The position numbers and the translations under genes were made by a program. From Aphrophora alni (taxonomy: Eukaryota > Arthropoda > Insecta > Hemiptera > Aphrophoridae): a stretch of 64,000 nt of DNA. Of this stretch, positions 23,390 through 35,180 are shown one piece after another; within the stretch, counting starts at the first letter, position 1, and each line of letters starts with the position of its first letter. The stretch spans positions 17,782,590 to 17,846,589 of the forward strand of contig OY740768.1 in NCBI GenBank assembly GCA_963513935.1, in the 5' to 3' direction. The notes under the pieces are model-generated. The model was not told the origin of the DNA and did no database searches. It worked only from the letters and a program-made list of their open reading frames with translations.

Positions 23390-24880
23390 TGTGCAAAGTG
23401 TCATGTAGGTTTAGGAAGAATCCTTCCTTAGTGGGTCTTCAAATTTGTAAGGAATATATGTTTGCAACGAATTTAATGTTTCAAGGTTTCAGTTTTGGAT
23501 TTGGACGTTGATTTGATAAGTCAGCCAGGCCATTCGGTGTATAAGATTAGAGCTTTTGTTAGGAATTATGTTTCTAGCCGTTTATACAGGGTAATCTAAA
23601 AAAAAAAAAAAAATAGAAATCTCATCGGACCTACGTGATAATGAAATCCGCGAACACACATTTTACTTCTTTTAGAATTCGAATTCCGGAAAATCTCTTC
23701 TGTTCTTTATGAATCCTTACGTTATGGAAGGTATATATATTTCAAGAACTTCATGTTTTCAGGGCCAGGATGTTCATGACATTTCTTTTTATATACATAG
23801 TGGATCAAAGTACAAATAAAGTTTGTAACACTAACTTCGATCCACTCTGTATATAAGTTAGGGTTTTTGTTTTTAGACATTTATGTGGGTAACCTTAAAA
23901 AACAACAACAAATAAGTCAATATCTGATCGGACATACGCGATAAAATCCATTATTCATTAATCCATAAATTGTGTACCAAATTAACCTCATCCGAATTAC
24001 ACACACAATTTGATGCAGAATACACACCGATACTACATTGTAATTATCCAATTATAAATACTTTAGTGTCTAATCCATTTAAAAATTTATTTTAAAATTA
24101 ATATTGAATGTTTCTGTATTATTTGTAGTGCTGTTAGTTACTATTGCTAATATAGCTATAGTAATTAAAAACTTTGATCAAAATTCACAATACAGAAACC
24201 TGGCTTCTCATGATATAGGTTCCTTGACAAGTATTCCTCCTTTACTGATATTTGTACAAAATAATGAAATTAACTTTTCAGCTGATTAGTTGAAGTAATT
24301 TAGAAGAATTTTATTTTATTTATTATTATTTTTATTTTTTTCTCTCCATGAAACCAGAAGTGGTGATATTATTTAATAACTAGTTACGAACGTTTTAGTA
24401 CGTTTAGTACGTTTATCGATTTTGATAAATCAATGAAAATCCATTTTACCTCTTTTAACCCTGTTAGAAGGCAATTTAGAAAAAAATCCTGATTAGTGAA
24501 TTCTTACGTTATGGGAGAAATATACTCTGCCATTTCATGTTTATATGTCTAGGGTGTTTATGGCATTTCTTCTTTTAAAATAGTGGATCAAAGTTAGTGG
24601 GTTAGGGATTATGTTTTAAGGGGTTTATATGGATAATTTATGTAAGAACAGCAAGTCGTTATCTTTATCAGGCATGTGAGATATTTAGAAAACTGTGAAA
24701 ACATTGTTTTAACCTCCTTAGGGGTGGAATTTAAAAAATCCTTCTAATAGGGTCTTTTTATGAAATTAATGTACTTAGAGAATTTCATATTTTTAAGTTC
24801 TTGGAGTCTGGATAAAGTGTTGTGAGCTAATTAGGATATTTGCTTAGAGCGGATGCACTTTTGTTTAATTTTGGGGACCA
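23390..24880 (+). repeat. Decayed tandem or clustered repeat of about 290 bp
   Basis: At least three and probably four diverged copies follow one another. Landmarks are GAATCCTTACGTTATGG or GAATTCTTACGTTATGG, TTCATGTTT, an AGGRYG...TCATGACATTTCTT or TTATGGCATTTCTTC block, AGTGGATCAAAGT, and a TTTATACAGGGTAATC, TTTATGTGGGTAACC or TTTATATGGATAATT block. A frame in the middle (24104-24289) has only a TTG start and is not counted as a gene. Confidence 0.55.
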
Positions 24881-25327
24881 ATATCTTGTAAACCTTGAGA
24901 GTAAGAAAAATTATAATATACATAAATAAAATGATATGTGTTAAGATATAATGCGTTAATATTGAACTGCCATATTTATAACTTTGATTTTAATTTTGCT
25001 TGTTCATTTTAATAATTTATATATTACTACACGAAATTAAAAATTCTTTTTATGGCAATGATTTATAGAAGCCTAGCAACTTTGATGATTTATTACCCAA
25101 ATATAGACTTATTGAAAGCGACAATATTCTGTAGAATTGATATTTTAAATCGTGAGTCAACTTGACGCGACGGCAAAGTTGATTGATGGGCACCGAGTCA
25201 AGGCTGTAGGTGACGTTGCAAAACATAAATTTAAAGACTTCTCAACTCGTTTCCTGCTAAATTAGTTTCTGCTACATTGCAAATTAAATCAAGGCAGGAT
25301 CACCTTACTGATCGTAACCAACTTTAG
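24881..25327. other. Intergenic DNA
   Basis: No feature recognised. Confidence 0.4.
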
Positions 25328-25411
25328 ATTTGTTCAACTTTCTTGGAATCAAATTTGTTGCTGAAGAGTTCAAGTGTGAAGAGTTTATAAGGGTTGGAAG
25401 GAATCCAAGAT
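25328..25411 (+). other. Exon-like segment with acceptor and strong donor
   Basis: CTTTAG precedes and GTAAGTG follows an 84-base segment that is open in one frame (LFNFLGIKFVAEEFKCEEF..., ending RNPR). The donor is a near-perfect match. The acceptor has only a weak pyrimidine tract. No family is recognised and the length is within chance, so this is only a candidate. Confidence 0.18.
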
Positions 25412-26199
25412 GTAAGTGAAGAAGGGTTTTGATCGAAGTAAACTTCTAAATCGATTTTATATTCTTTCCATGTAAAATATTAGTTAATGAATTTATTTTA
25501 ATTAAAGTTGGAGCAGGCATTCTTATCTTTAAAGGCAGAAATGAATTCGACGCACAAACTTTCTCACTCATTTACAACCAAAACCAGATAAAAACCAAAC
25601 AGAAAATTCGGGAATTGTTAGTCAAAAAGTGAATATATAGCATGAAAGCTGTATGAAAAAATAGTTATATATTTAATTAAGCTCTAAACATACTTCGTTT
25701 ATCCTATAAACGTATCCTTTGTGAAATATATGTGTAGGCCAAATTTAAAGTGTTAGATATCATGACCCTTCCCTCTATAACTTAAACACAGTGTGACTTC
25801 CAAAATCATTAGAAAAAATTATTTGGATTTAAAATTAAATTACATTGCGAAATCATATATAAATGTTTTTATATGACAAATACAACTTATTTTAACTACA
25901 CAGTTAGAAATACGCAGCGTATAGGTTTTAATGTGACATATGAGACAAACAATTCAATAGCTATTAAAAGATGGATTGTATTTTCATTGATTTATATTTA
26001 TTAGGGTCCGTAGGTAAAACCAAGGACGCTTAAATTGAACTTAATGTTGGCGCTAGGCCGCTTAAAAAATTCAACTTTTATAAAAATAACTGTCCGTATG
26101 CGTAAGTCGTGTAGTTTTAGCACATCCTTAACAATTTTATTTGTCGATTATTCCTGAACTGTAATTATTTATTACTTGCAAATTTTATGAGTGGGTTTC
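25412..26199. other. Intergenic DNA
   Basis: No gene or shared repeat recognised. Confidence 0.4.
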
Positions 26200-26600
26200 G
26201 GTCACATTTGACTAGGATTGATATATTTTGATTTTCAGATGTCGGTCCCATGACAGATTTTTGATTTTTATTTACAAACGGGTATTTTTTTAGAGATGGC
26301 TACCATTACGTTTTGTTTGGACAATTAGAGACTACAGTTGAGCAAAATTTGATCAAAATTGTTAGAGAAATTGTGAGAAAATATAAATTTTGAGTTTTTT
26401 TTATGACAGCTGCCCACAAATTTTTAGTTATGCAAAAGTAAAAAAAAAAAAAAAAAAAATTATCCCGAGATATATGGTTAAAATATGAGCACATTCAAAA
26501 TTTGATCAAAATCGGTTTGGGTTGTAGACCACTGAACAGACGCCAGACATCATTCCGAAAACAAAATTTTGGACTCAAGTGACTTCAAAATGGATATACT
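26200..26600 (+). repeat. Dispersed repeat R3, copy 2
   Basis: Same order as 13010-13400: a long poly-A, a short A/T bridge, AAATTTGATCAAAATCGG and ACAGACGCCAGAC. A second TTTGATCAAAATTG block lies inside it. Confidence 0.5.
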
Positions 26601-27942
26601 CACAAAAAAGCCAACGCTGATATTTTGACCCATCACATAACTCTATTCTATTCGTACGTATTTTTAAGACTGTAAAAAATTATTAAAATATTTCATTTGG
26701 TTTAAAACTAATTGTTGTTTAAAGTTGTTTTCTTTTCTAATACCTTCTTACTTTGTATATTTAATAATGATTTGATAGAGCTTATTTTTCAGATAAAAAT
26801 ATCATAATTTATCATCAACAGAAACATCGCTTAAAAATAAAATTGTAATCACATAAAATATGAATGGATAAAATAGTTAACAAACTATTCAAGTTAGTAT
26901 GCAATTTAAATTTTAGTAATAATTTTAATTTGTTAAATGCATCTTATAACATTACTCTAAATCCATTTTATTGTAAGTTATATTTGTATCAAGCAAGTAA
27001 AATACAAATATAACTATGTAATTACAACTCAGAAATTTGTAAAGAACATAGAAGTAACGATTTATTTTAATGTTTGCTGGTGGGGGGGTGCAACGTTGTT
27101 AAGATAACAGAATGTCGTGACTACATCGATGTTGGTGGAATCATTAGGGGAATCTCTCAAGTAATAAGTTAAATCTGTCTGTGGAATTGTTCTCATAAAT
27201 TGATACTCAAATTAATTGTTTTTTTTGTTATAACAATGTCGTTAAGCTGAGAGATGATTGTAGTCGTGGTAAGATCAAATCGTTAAATTTGAAAAGAGAA
27301 AGTTAAAAATATAATAGTTGAAACCCTATCTTTGAACATCAACAATTATTACGATATTTAAATGGATAAAGTGGAGAGTATATTTTGTAATTTTGGTTAT
27401 ATAATCGTATGAATTGAAGTTTTCAGAATGTTTGGTCCATAGATATTTCGTACAATTATTATCGTCTACAAAAATTTCGTCCATTTTCTTCACAGATCTT
27501 TAGAATTCTCTCCGAACAAATTTCAAATTATTTTTATAGAAGACATTTTTTATAATTTAGCAACATGAAATTGAAAATTTTGATAAATTTGTATAACAAA
27601 TATTTTTTCTAACTTAAATTTCACAATTTCTTTACATTATGTATATTATTAGACGTTATATTTTTATAGATTGTGTATTAAAAAATTAAAATCTTTATTA
27701 ATTAAAAATAACTAATTTTAAATTACAAAAGTTGGTATTTTATGCACAGAGTGTATACCAAAACATCTTTAATTTCGTGCGAAAAATGTATATTCAGATA
27801 ATTCCGATTTTTTCAAATATTGCAAGTGGTTATCCTTAAAATTATTAAATCCGAATGATTCAAGATTGCGAAAATTACTGTACATAATAATAAAAATAAT
27901 ATTTCGAACATAACAAAGGAAATATTATTCTACGTTTTAAAA
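26601..27942. other. Intergenic DNA
   Basis: AT-rich with no feature recognised apart from homopolymers, including a 7-G run near 27083. Confidence 0.4.
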
Positions 27943-29054
27943 ATATAATTCATTCTAAACACTGCTCACGTCGTAGTTCAACGTAATTCTAAAACAAAAA
28001 TAATACATTCTAAACACTGCTCAAGTCGTAGTTCAACGTAATTCAAAAAGCAAAAATAATTCATTCTAAACAATGCTCACGTCGTAGTTCAACGTAATTT
28101 TAAAACAAAAATAATTCATTCTAAATACTGCTCATGTCGTAGTTCAACGTAAATTTAAAACAAAAATAATACATTCTAAACACTGCTCACGTCGTAATTC
28201 AACGTAATTCTAAAACAAAAACAATTCATTCTAAACACTGCTCACGTCGTAGTTCAATGTAATTCTAAAACAAAAACAATTCATTCTAAACACTGCTCAC
28301 GTCGTAGTTCAACGTAATTCTAAAACAAAAATAATTCATTCTAAACAATGCTCACGTCGTAGTTCAACGCAATTCTAAAACAAAAAGAATTCATTCTAAA
28401 CACTGCTCACGTCGTAGTTCAACGCAATTCTAAAACAAAAACAATTCATTCTAAACACTGCTCACGTCGTAGTTCAACGTAATTCTAAAACAAAAACAAT
28501 TCATTCTAAACACTGCTCACGTCGTAGTTCAACGTAATTCTAAAACAAAAATAATTCATTCTAAACACTGCTCACGTCGTAGTTCAACGTAATTCAAAAA
28601 ACAAAAACAATTCATTCTAAACACTGCTCACGTCGTAGTTCAACGTAATTCTAAAACAAAAATAATTCATTCTAAACACTGCTCACGTCGTAGTTCAACG
28701 TAATTCTAAAACAAAAATAATTCATTCTAAACACTGTTCACGTCGTAGTTCAACGTAATTCAAAAAAACAAAAACAATTCATTCTAAACACTGCTCACGT
28801 CGTAGTTCAACGTAATTCTAAAACAAAAAGAATTCATTCTAAACACTGCTCACGTCGTAGTTCAACGTAATTCTAAAACAAAAACAATTCATTCTAAACA
28901 CTGCTCACGTCGTAGTTCAACGTAATTCTAAAACAAAAATAATTCATTCTAAACACTGCTCACGTCGTAGTTCAACGTAATTCTAAAACAAAAACAATTC
29001 ATTCTAAACACTGCTCACGTCGTAGTTCAACGTAATTCAAAGAACAAAAATAAT
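27943..29054. repeat. 55-bp satellite array, about 20 copies
   Basis: Units of 55 bp built on ATTCATTCTAAACACTGCTC, ACGTCGTAGTTCAACGTAAT and TCTAAAACAAAAA. Period is measured from 27961 to 28016 and onward; I count 20 copies. Copies are very similar, and variation is mostly in the A-run length and the base before AATTCATTC. A CpG-bearing ACGTCG...CAACGT core is the best conserved part. Confidence 0.97.
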
Positions 29055-31079
29055 ATATTCAAAGTCTAAAGCTATAAAACAAACGTCTTAATAATTCTAA
29101 ATTTTGGTTGTGAGTCGTATATAAACCAGGTTAAGTAACCAGTAAGATTCTTCTTTTGAAAATAGCACAGTTAAAAAAAGTTATCCGGTGACTAGCAAAA
29201 CTACATCTCAGTAAAAAAAAAAATAGTTTATCAAATTAAATGGCAAAATATTTCCAAAGACTATATTGACTATATTTATAAAAAAATCATAAAGAACATG
29301 CATGTCAGGATATATTTTATTAGTGAACAAAAAGGGAGAAAGACCAGTTTCGGCTGTGTAGACGTCAGTTTTCAAAATTGTTATAACCTAAAAGGATAAA
29401 GAACAATTATCTCCTAACACAAATTAAGGACAAGTGGATGTACTGCAGAACAATTAATACTGCAGAAAAAAATTCCAGAAGGGCTAAATGTTCAATAATG
29501 GCTGTGATGAATACATTTAATAGATTCATTAATACCATTTTTATAGGTTAGATATAAGTTTTTAAAATAACCAACAATATTTGTATTTTCATTTTCTTAT
29601 TATATTATATATGTAGAGAGAGGGGGGAGGGAGAAAACTAGATACGCATAATTGGATACAATTATAGATCCACTAAATACACGTTTAAATGATATATTTT
29701 CACTACAATACCTCGCCATAACATAAAGAACTTTCACGTTGAGATATTTACCGTCTGTCAGAGTCGTACCTCCCACAACCAACACGCATCTTGGCGTGTA
29801 AACCGTCTTTTGCACGAGTGCTCTGAATGAATAAATAATGTTCGATAAATTTTAAAAAAAATAAAACACAGCGCGTCGCTATAGTCGTGTTCAAACAATA
29901 TATGTGTTATTAAATTGGAGTTGTTGCCAGATGGTGCTAAAACAACCTTTCGCGCTGAATTATATGGAGGAAATTATTTCAGTAGCCTAAGGATTTATGT
30001 TCTTGCAACTAAGGGTTAATGCACCGTGAAGAAAAGAAGGATTTTGCAACGCCTAGATGAGTTTGTTCCGACGGTCCCTTTTACTTTTTCCCTCCCCTAA
30101 CTTTGTAAAAACATATGGGATAAAATATGGATCAACTTTTTTAGTGAGTGTTAGGTTTGAACGGTTTATCATTAGTATCATTACATGGAGCAGTGGAAAT
30201 ATTGTGTAACAGAATATATTATTATAGTTACATACGTTTCAGTCCTGCATTAAAAAAAAAAGAAAAAAAAGTTTTGAGGTTTTAATCGAAATGTTTAATA
30301 AGGTTTGTATTTTGAGTTAAAGCATGTTGAGGCATTGCATTTTCCCCAATAACTCAGATTCAATAGTTGCCAAAAGAAAAGGCAATACGATTTCAAATTT
30401 ATCTTATCTAATTACTTAAAAAAAAAAAGTTATTATTATTATTCCTTGAATTGTCGGGAGCCGGATGTAAATGATAAATATTGAAAAATATTCTTATAAT
30501 TGTGTTCAGTTAAGTTATTGTCTGGTTGTAATGATTATACAAAAATCTAATGAAACGTGCAAACTAATAATTAAAAATAATAGCAAATCATATTTAGAAG
30601 AAAATACAGTACAATAATAAAAGACAAGAGTAACAGAAACAAATATACGTATTTCTCAAAAGCCTAATGTGTTTATATAATATAATAACAATAATAATAG
30701 TAACGTCTTTAACACAATTATTTACAACTAATACATAAAACTATAATAAACTTTATAAAAAATAAAGAGCATTAGAAAATGCTCATAGACCGTCTGAGGG
30801 GGGGGGGGTTGGATAGTTGTCCTCAAAACAAAAACCCTTTTCCGAAAAATACCAACAAAAATAAATAAAAATTACAGTAAATAGTAATTTTCTATTAGTA
30901 ATATCTATTTACAAACAAAGATTATATACAGTTAATAGCATAGTCCTTAAAGTTCACACTTAGTCTATATAATCTTATAGTCTTAAAATCTTTTGCTTTT
31001 TGTTGCTTTAGACTGTAAAGTTAGTTTATGTATGATAATTTTTTTTGATATTGTTTTATTTGTGTGATAACTAATCACA
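29055..31079. other. Intergenic DNA
   Basis: No gene is supported. A minus-strand 71-codon frame (29600-29815) lies in a less AT-rich patch but shows no domain. An 11-G run lies at 30798-30808. Confidence 0.4.
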
Positions 31080-31372
31080 ATTACTTCGAGGAATATTTTG
31101 TTTTAGTATAAGGATATCTTCAATTTCTGCTGGTTAAATATTTTCTATTATGATGGAGGGTCCAATATAGGCTTTTCCTTAGGACCTCCTACATTTCTCT
31201 TGTGCAATTTTGTTTGTGTCAGTTTTTGAAATTTTATTTTCTGTTAAATAAGCTACTTAGAGTATTGTATTATATTTTTACTTGTTGTGGTATGTTTTAT
31301 TGTAAATTTTGTATTTGTTATAGTGTATAATCTTGCACATGAGAAATAAAATAAATAATTATTATTATATAC
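31080..31372 (+). mobile_element. Probable 3' end of a LINE (3' UTR and A/T-rich tail)
   Basis: GGGTCCAATATAGGC...CCTTAGGACCTCC is followed by about 180 bp of T-rich text, AGAAATAAAATAAATAA with polyadenylation signals, and a short ATT repeat tail. This layout resembles the untranslated end of a retroposed LINE. No coding part is preserved, so the family is unknown. Confidence 0.3.
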
Positions 31373-32370
31373 AAAAAGAAAAGAAAAAGAAAACTACTAC
31401 TTACAACAAATGTACTTCTTTAATTCACTTAATAATTAAAATGGTTAATCAGCTTGTGTCTATAATTCCAAGCAGCTTTTTCAAAACATAATTATTTTAT
31501 ACTAATTATGGCCATTTAAATACCTTATATTTAAATTGATCTTTCTCAGATATTGTCTTTATATAAATATATGTTTTTAAAAAAAAACGAGTTCATAACG
31601 GTTCAAAATTGGCTATAGAAAAAAATGTCATATTTATTTCCTCTCAGAGTAAAGTGTTGTAAATTACAGTAATACGTCTAGAAACATCTAGACTTCATAT
31701 AATTTCGAAACAGACGGTTAAAAAAGTAGCCGCTAAGTAAAAATAAAATACAAAAATTCGATTCGTCACTAGAAAAAATTTACATTAATATATATATATT
31801 TAACGATAAAGGTCCAATATTCGACTAAAAATTGATTCTTAAATTTGTGTATTCCTTGTAAAATACACGGGTTTTCAATTTAGGACTTATTTAAAACTAC
31901 AAACTTAGGAGATTTTAAATATTATTCAAAATTTTCTTCTTCTTCCACCATAAAAATATAAAAAATCTTAATTGTTAATAATATTTACTCTCTCTTTATA
32001 TAATCCATTAAGGCTTATTAAATTTTGGGTTATTCTATAAACTTTTAAATACTGAGTTATAGTTCATAAAAAATTCAAGATGATATTACCATGTTTTCAA
32101 ATTTTCCCACTCTTCCTCTCACTATTAATTTTTGTTTTTTTTATTATTATTTTTTTTTTTAATAAAACCAAGAACGTCGCCATTATATCGGTTTTAAATT
32201 ATTTGGTGAAAATTTGATTTACAAAACATTATAAATAATAAAGCGTTCTCAATAGCAATTGTTTCCTAAAAAAAAAAAAAAAGAAGAAGAAGAAAAAACA
32301 CTGACCAAAAAATATCCTTAACACTTAATCTTTCAGAACTCGTAATTCAAAAACAAAAATGTATTGTAAT
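31373..32370. other. Intergenic DNA
   Basis: AT-rich with several A and T runs and no recognised feature. Confidence 0.4.
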
Positions 32371-32382
32371 AATAATTCTTCT
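32371..32382. repeat. Left target-site duplication of fold-back copy B
   Basis: AATAATTCTTCT is repeated exactly at 32670-32681. Confidence 0.6.
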
Positions 32383-32669
32383 GGTTAGAATAAAACTCGA
32401 ACACAATTTATCACAAAAATTACGTTTACTTCATCAAACGCGTTTCATTGACAAAATGATACATGAGCTACAATAACTAAACTATAACTATAGTTACATA
32501 TATAACATGTGAGTTATAGTTTAGTTATTATAACTCATGTATCACTGAGGATGGCGACTCTGTCGTTGAAACGCGTTTGATTAAGTAAACGTAATTTTTG
32601 TGATAACTTGTGTTCGAGTTTTATTCTATCTAATATTTATCTCACAAGTGAAGCTAAACATTTATTAAA
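32383..32669 (+). mobile_element. Fold-back element with hammerhead arm, copy B
   Basis: Same family as copies A and C. The arms run from ATAAAACTCGAACACAA to a loop near 32505 and back to TGTTCGAGTTTTATT. A one-sided tail of about 40 bp (ATTTATCTCACAAGTGAAGC) follows the right arm. The right arm keeps an intact hammerhead core. The left arm has lost the stem II and CTGAGGA part by deletion. An exact 12-bp duplication flanks the element. Confidence 0.75.
32541..32581 (+). ncRNA. Type I hammerhead ribozyme-like motif in copy B
   Basis: ATCA, CTGAGGA, T, GGCGAC/GTCGTT with a TCT loop, GAAA, CGCG, GTT, TGAT: the same arrangement as 7052-7092 with one loop change. Stem I is ATCA/TGAT. The predicted cut is after 32577. 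Confidence 0.6.
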
Positions 32670-32681
32670 AATAATTCTTCT
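32670..32681. repeat. Right target-site duplication of fold-back copy B
   Basis: Exact copy of 32371-32382. Confidence 0.6.
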
Positions 32682-32961
32682 AATATTATAAAAAAATTTT
32701 TAATGATTTATTATTATTTTATCAGTACTTTTATTCAGTAATATTTGTTATAACAATCGTCGTAAGATCATATATTCATTAGAAAAGTAAGCATTAGAAA
32801 GGTCGAAGTAAATAATTACATGCAAGACATAGTTGTAAAGTTTCTAACTGCGTTCACGTCAATCTGGAATGACGATAATGTGAAGAAAGACACAGAGCTT
32901 GGTGCCAAGAAAGTAAAACATTAACGATATTATTCAACAAACCAGCTATAATATTTCTCAG

Positions 32962-33062
32962 ACCGGTTTTGATTATTAAAACATCTTCAAGTTGTCATCT
33001 AGCAACAAGAGGTTTTAAGACATTAACTTACTAAAGATGTTATGACTACTGAAACCGGTCTA
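32962..33062. repeat. Inverted repeat ending in ACCGGT
   Basis: GACCGGTTTTGATTATTAA at the left faces ACTACTGAAACCGGTC at the right, with ACATCTTCAAGTTG and CTAAAGATGTTATGAC inside. Both arms resemble degenerate CTGAAGATG...GAAACCGGTC hammerhead relatives. Confidence 0.45.
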
Positions 33063-33530
33063 AGGTGCTACTGGAATTCCAAAGTTTTTACGTTTGTTCA
33101 CAATTTTATCTATTAAGGCATTATATCCTAAAGTACTGACTCCAAGGAATTTTAATTAGAATAGTAGTTAAAAGAATTTTCTCTTAATGAATAAAATATT
33201 CTAAATATGTTGAAAAAGTCACGAGCTTCTAATTGATGTCTTCTTAAAAAGACAGATTGTCTGTTGAAATAATTTATTTAGTTTTTGTTTCTGTAAAACC
33301 TGATGGGATACGTACCATCTATGGTAAGTCTATAACAAAGATTATCAGTAGTAAACCAATTATTGTGTTACTGATAAAAACGAATTGATTAGTTGAAGTA
33401 ACTGTTTAAATTAGTACCGAGAATCAAAATTAATATTATAGGTAGGCTCAATCATCACGACCTAGATTTGGATAAGTAAATATTTCGGGGTTTAGTTCCT
33501 AATTTGAAACTTCACACTTTTCTTTAAAGT
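33063..33530. other. Intergenic DNA
   Basis: No feature recognised. Confidence 0.4.
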
Positions 33531-33549
33531 CTCAAACTGTAAAACAAAT

Positions 33550-33770
33550 TATGTCATATAGTGTTTTATGTTCCCAAACATATTATGTCTGACTGTCACC
33601 TTGATGTGAAATACATACCGAAAAGAGGTGTTCACCTCTGCGTGAACATGGGGGAAAGATGCTTTTAGGAAGTCGTTTATGGGTCAAGGAATATTTTCGG
33701 CATGCCCATAGAAGACATGCTGAGGGCATTAAATGTTTTATATTATTTCGTTTTTTAAACCTAATGCTGA
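33550..33770 (+). pseudogene. Coding-like block with one internal stop
   Basis: A plus frame reads about 43 codons (including MSDCHLDVKYIPKRGVHLC and VNMGERCF), then TAG, then about 31 more codons in the same frame (EVVYGSRNIFGMPIEDMLRA...). Codon composition is less AT-driven than the flanks. AGAGGTG TT CACCTCT forms a hairpin inside it at 33624-33639. No family is recognised; it could be a decayed exon or chance. Confidence 0.2.
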
Positions 33771-33853
33771 TTAGAAAATCAGAAAAATTACCAATGTATC
33801 AGAGATATTATGAATAATCAACATAAAACTTAGATGAAATATTGTGCTTTATA

Positions 33854-33854
<1 letters not shown>

Positions 33855-33886
<32 letters not shown>
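33855..33886 (+). repeat. Run of 32 A
   Basis: The longest homopolymer in the window. It might be the tail of a retroposed sequence reading in the plus direction, but no AATAAA or source could be tied to it. Confidence 0.9.
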
Positions 33887-33889
<3 letters not shown>

Positions 33890-34689
33890 CCTCTTCTGAA
33901 TATTCTTGTTAAACAATATCACGGAGATGGCATGAAAGGATAAAAATAAATGATTATTTTACTACCAATAAAAACGTACAGAATACGAATTAACACAAAT
34001 AACGTCTCTAGCGTGAAGCGCCCGTACATAGTTCGGCGAATAATAGCGCGAAAAGCCTCTTAAACCGTATGTAATAATAAAATATTATTTCCAAACTTTA
34101 CATTCGGTTTGTGATAACAGGTAGGTATAGGCCTTTCTTAAATTTGCGTAGTGGGTAGCTTAGACAATACAAAATCATGGCACGGGGGCGCTGCTGACGG
34201 GTTAAGATATATTTAGTTTGTTTTTTCTGGTTCGTAATGATTTTTTAGTTAAATTTGTAAATATGATCTTTAAATATAATTTATTATTTGTTCGTAGAAA
34301 AAACTTGTTATTCAACACTCCCCCATTAAGTTAGCTACTTCGAACAATAAATTCACTTTATAAAAATTAAAACAATATATAACTAAAACTTGTAAATACT
34401 AACTTGAGTGAGAAAGAAGAACAAAGGGTTTAGGTAGAACACAAAAAATGAGAACTTTTAAAATATATTATTCTGGTTTAAGCTTCTGGACAAGATCCAG
34501 AACGGTCACTTTGATATGAATTGGAATCGTTTTTAAATGTTGAAAAAGAAAACCACAGTAGAAAATGTACTATGTAAAAAAAAAATCATAACTTACAATT
34601 ACGACTGTACATGATTTATTGAAATTGGAATACTGAAAAAGGAAATCCTTCCCCTTTGTTGTTTAAAGGTGAAAAACCTCTACGCCACA
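33887..34689. other. Intergenic DNA
   Basis: Contains a modestly GC-richer patch near 34000-34200 and no supported gene. Confidence 0.4.
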
Positions 34690-34890
34690 TAAAAAAAAAA
34701 AGAATAAAAGAACATAAAATAAAGACCCTTAACCCTTGAATAATATAAGAGTGTCAGGGTCCGAAGAGAACAACAGTTGATCAGATGGGTACGATGACAG
34801 AGAGGGATCTAATCCAAAACTAAGTGAAAAAAGGCGTAGATCCAGTTAGGTACATCGGGATTGCTACGCTGTACTTAATATAATGATCCT
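34690..34890 (+). repeat. Dispersed repeat R1, copy 3
   Basis: Landmarks ATAAGAGTGTCAGGGTCCG, AGAGAACAACAGTTGATCAG, AAAAAGGCGTAGATCCAG and CATCGGGATTGCTAC match 57490-57640 and 59830-59995. Directly followed by R2. Confidence 0.6.
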
Positions 34891-34914
34891 CTGAGGGTAA
34901 TGTAATATTGGTAT

Positions 34915-35180
34915 ATAAAAATTAATACACGACGTTTTGTGAATATAAATCAACACCCGTTGGCAACTGCTAAACCTAGAACAAAAAAAATAATGAAAAA
35001 CGCCATTATAATTTAGGTACATGTTTAAAACTAACACGTGTAATATAAAATCGGAACCCACGCCTAAGCCTGAGCTGTCAAAATAACTCAAACTAAATAC
35101 TAACTTGATAAAGAAAACCACAAATCCACGAACAATTAATAATTTTCCAATAACTTTAAAACCAGTAAACAGCATGAGTT
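34915..35180 (+). repeat. Dispersed repeat R2, copy 2
   Basis: AATTAATACACGACGTTT, ATAAATCAACACCC, CTAAACCTAGAAC, AACTCAAACTAAATACTAAC and AAGAAAACCACAAA, in the same order as 11110-11340. Confidence 0.6.

Noticed and set aside
24104..24289. 61-codon frame with a hydrophobic, signal-like start
   Set aside because: It starts with TTG, lies between decayed repeat copies and has AT-driven hydrophobic codons; no ATG or conserved feature.
29600..29815. 71-codon minus frame
   Set aside because: No recognisable motif; the less AT-rich patch alone can keep it open.
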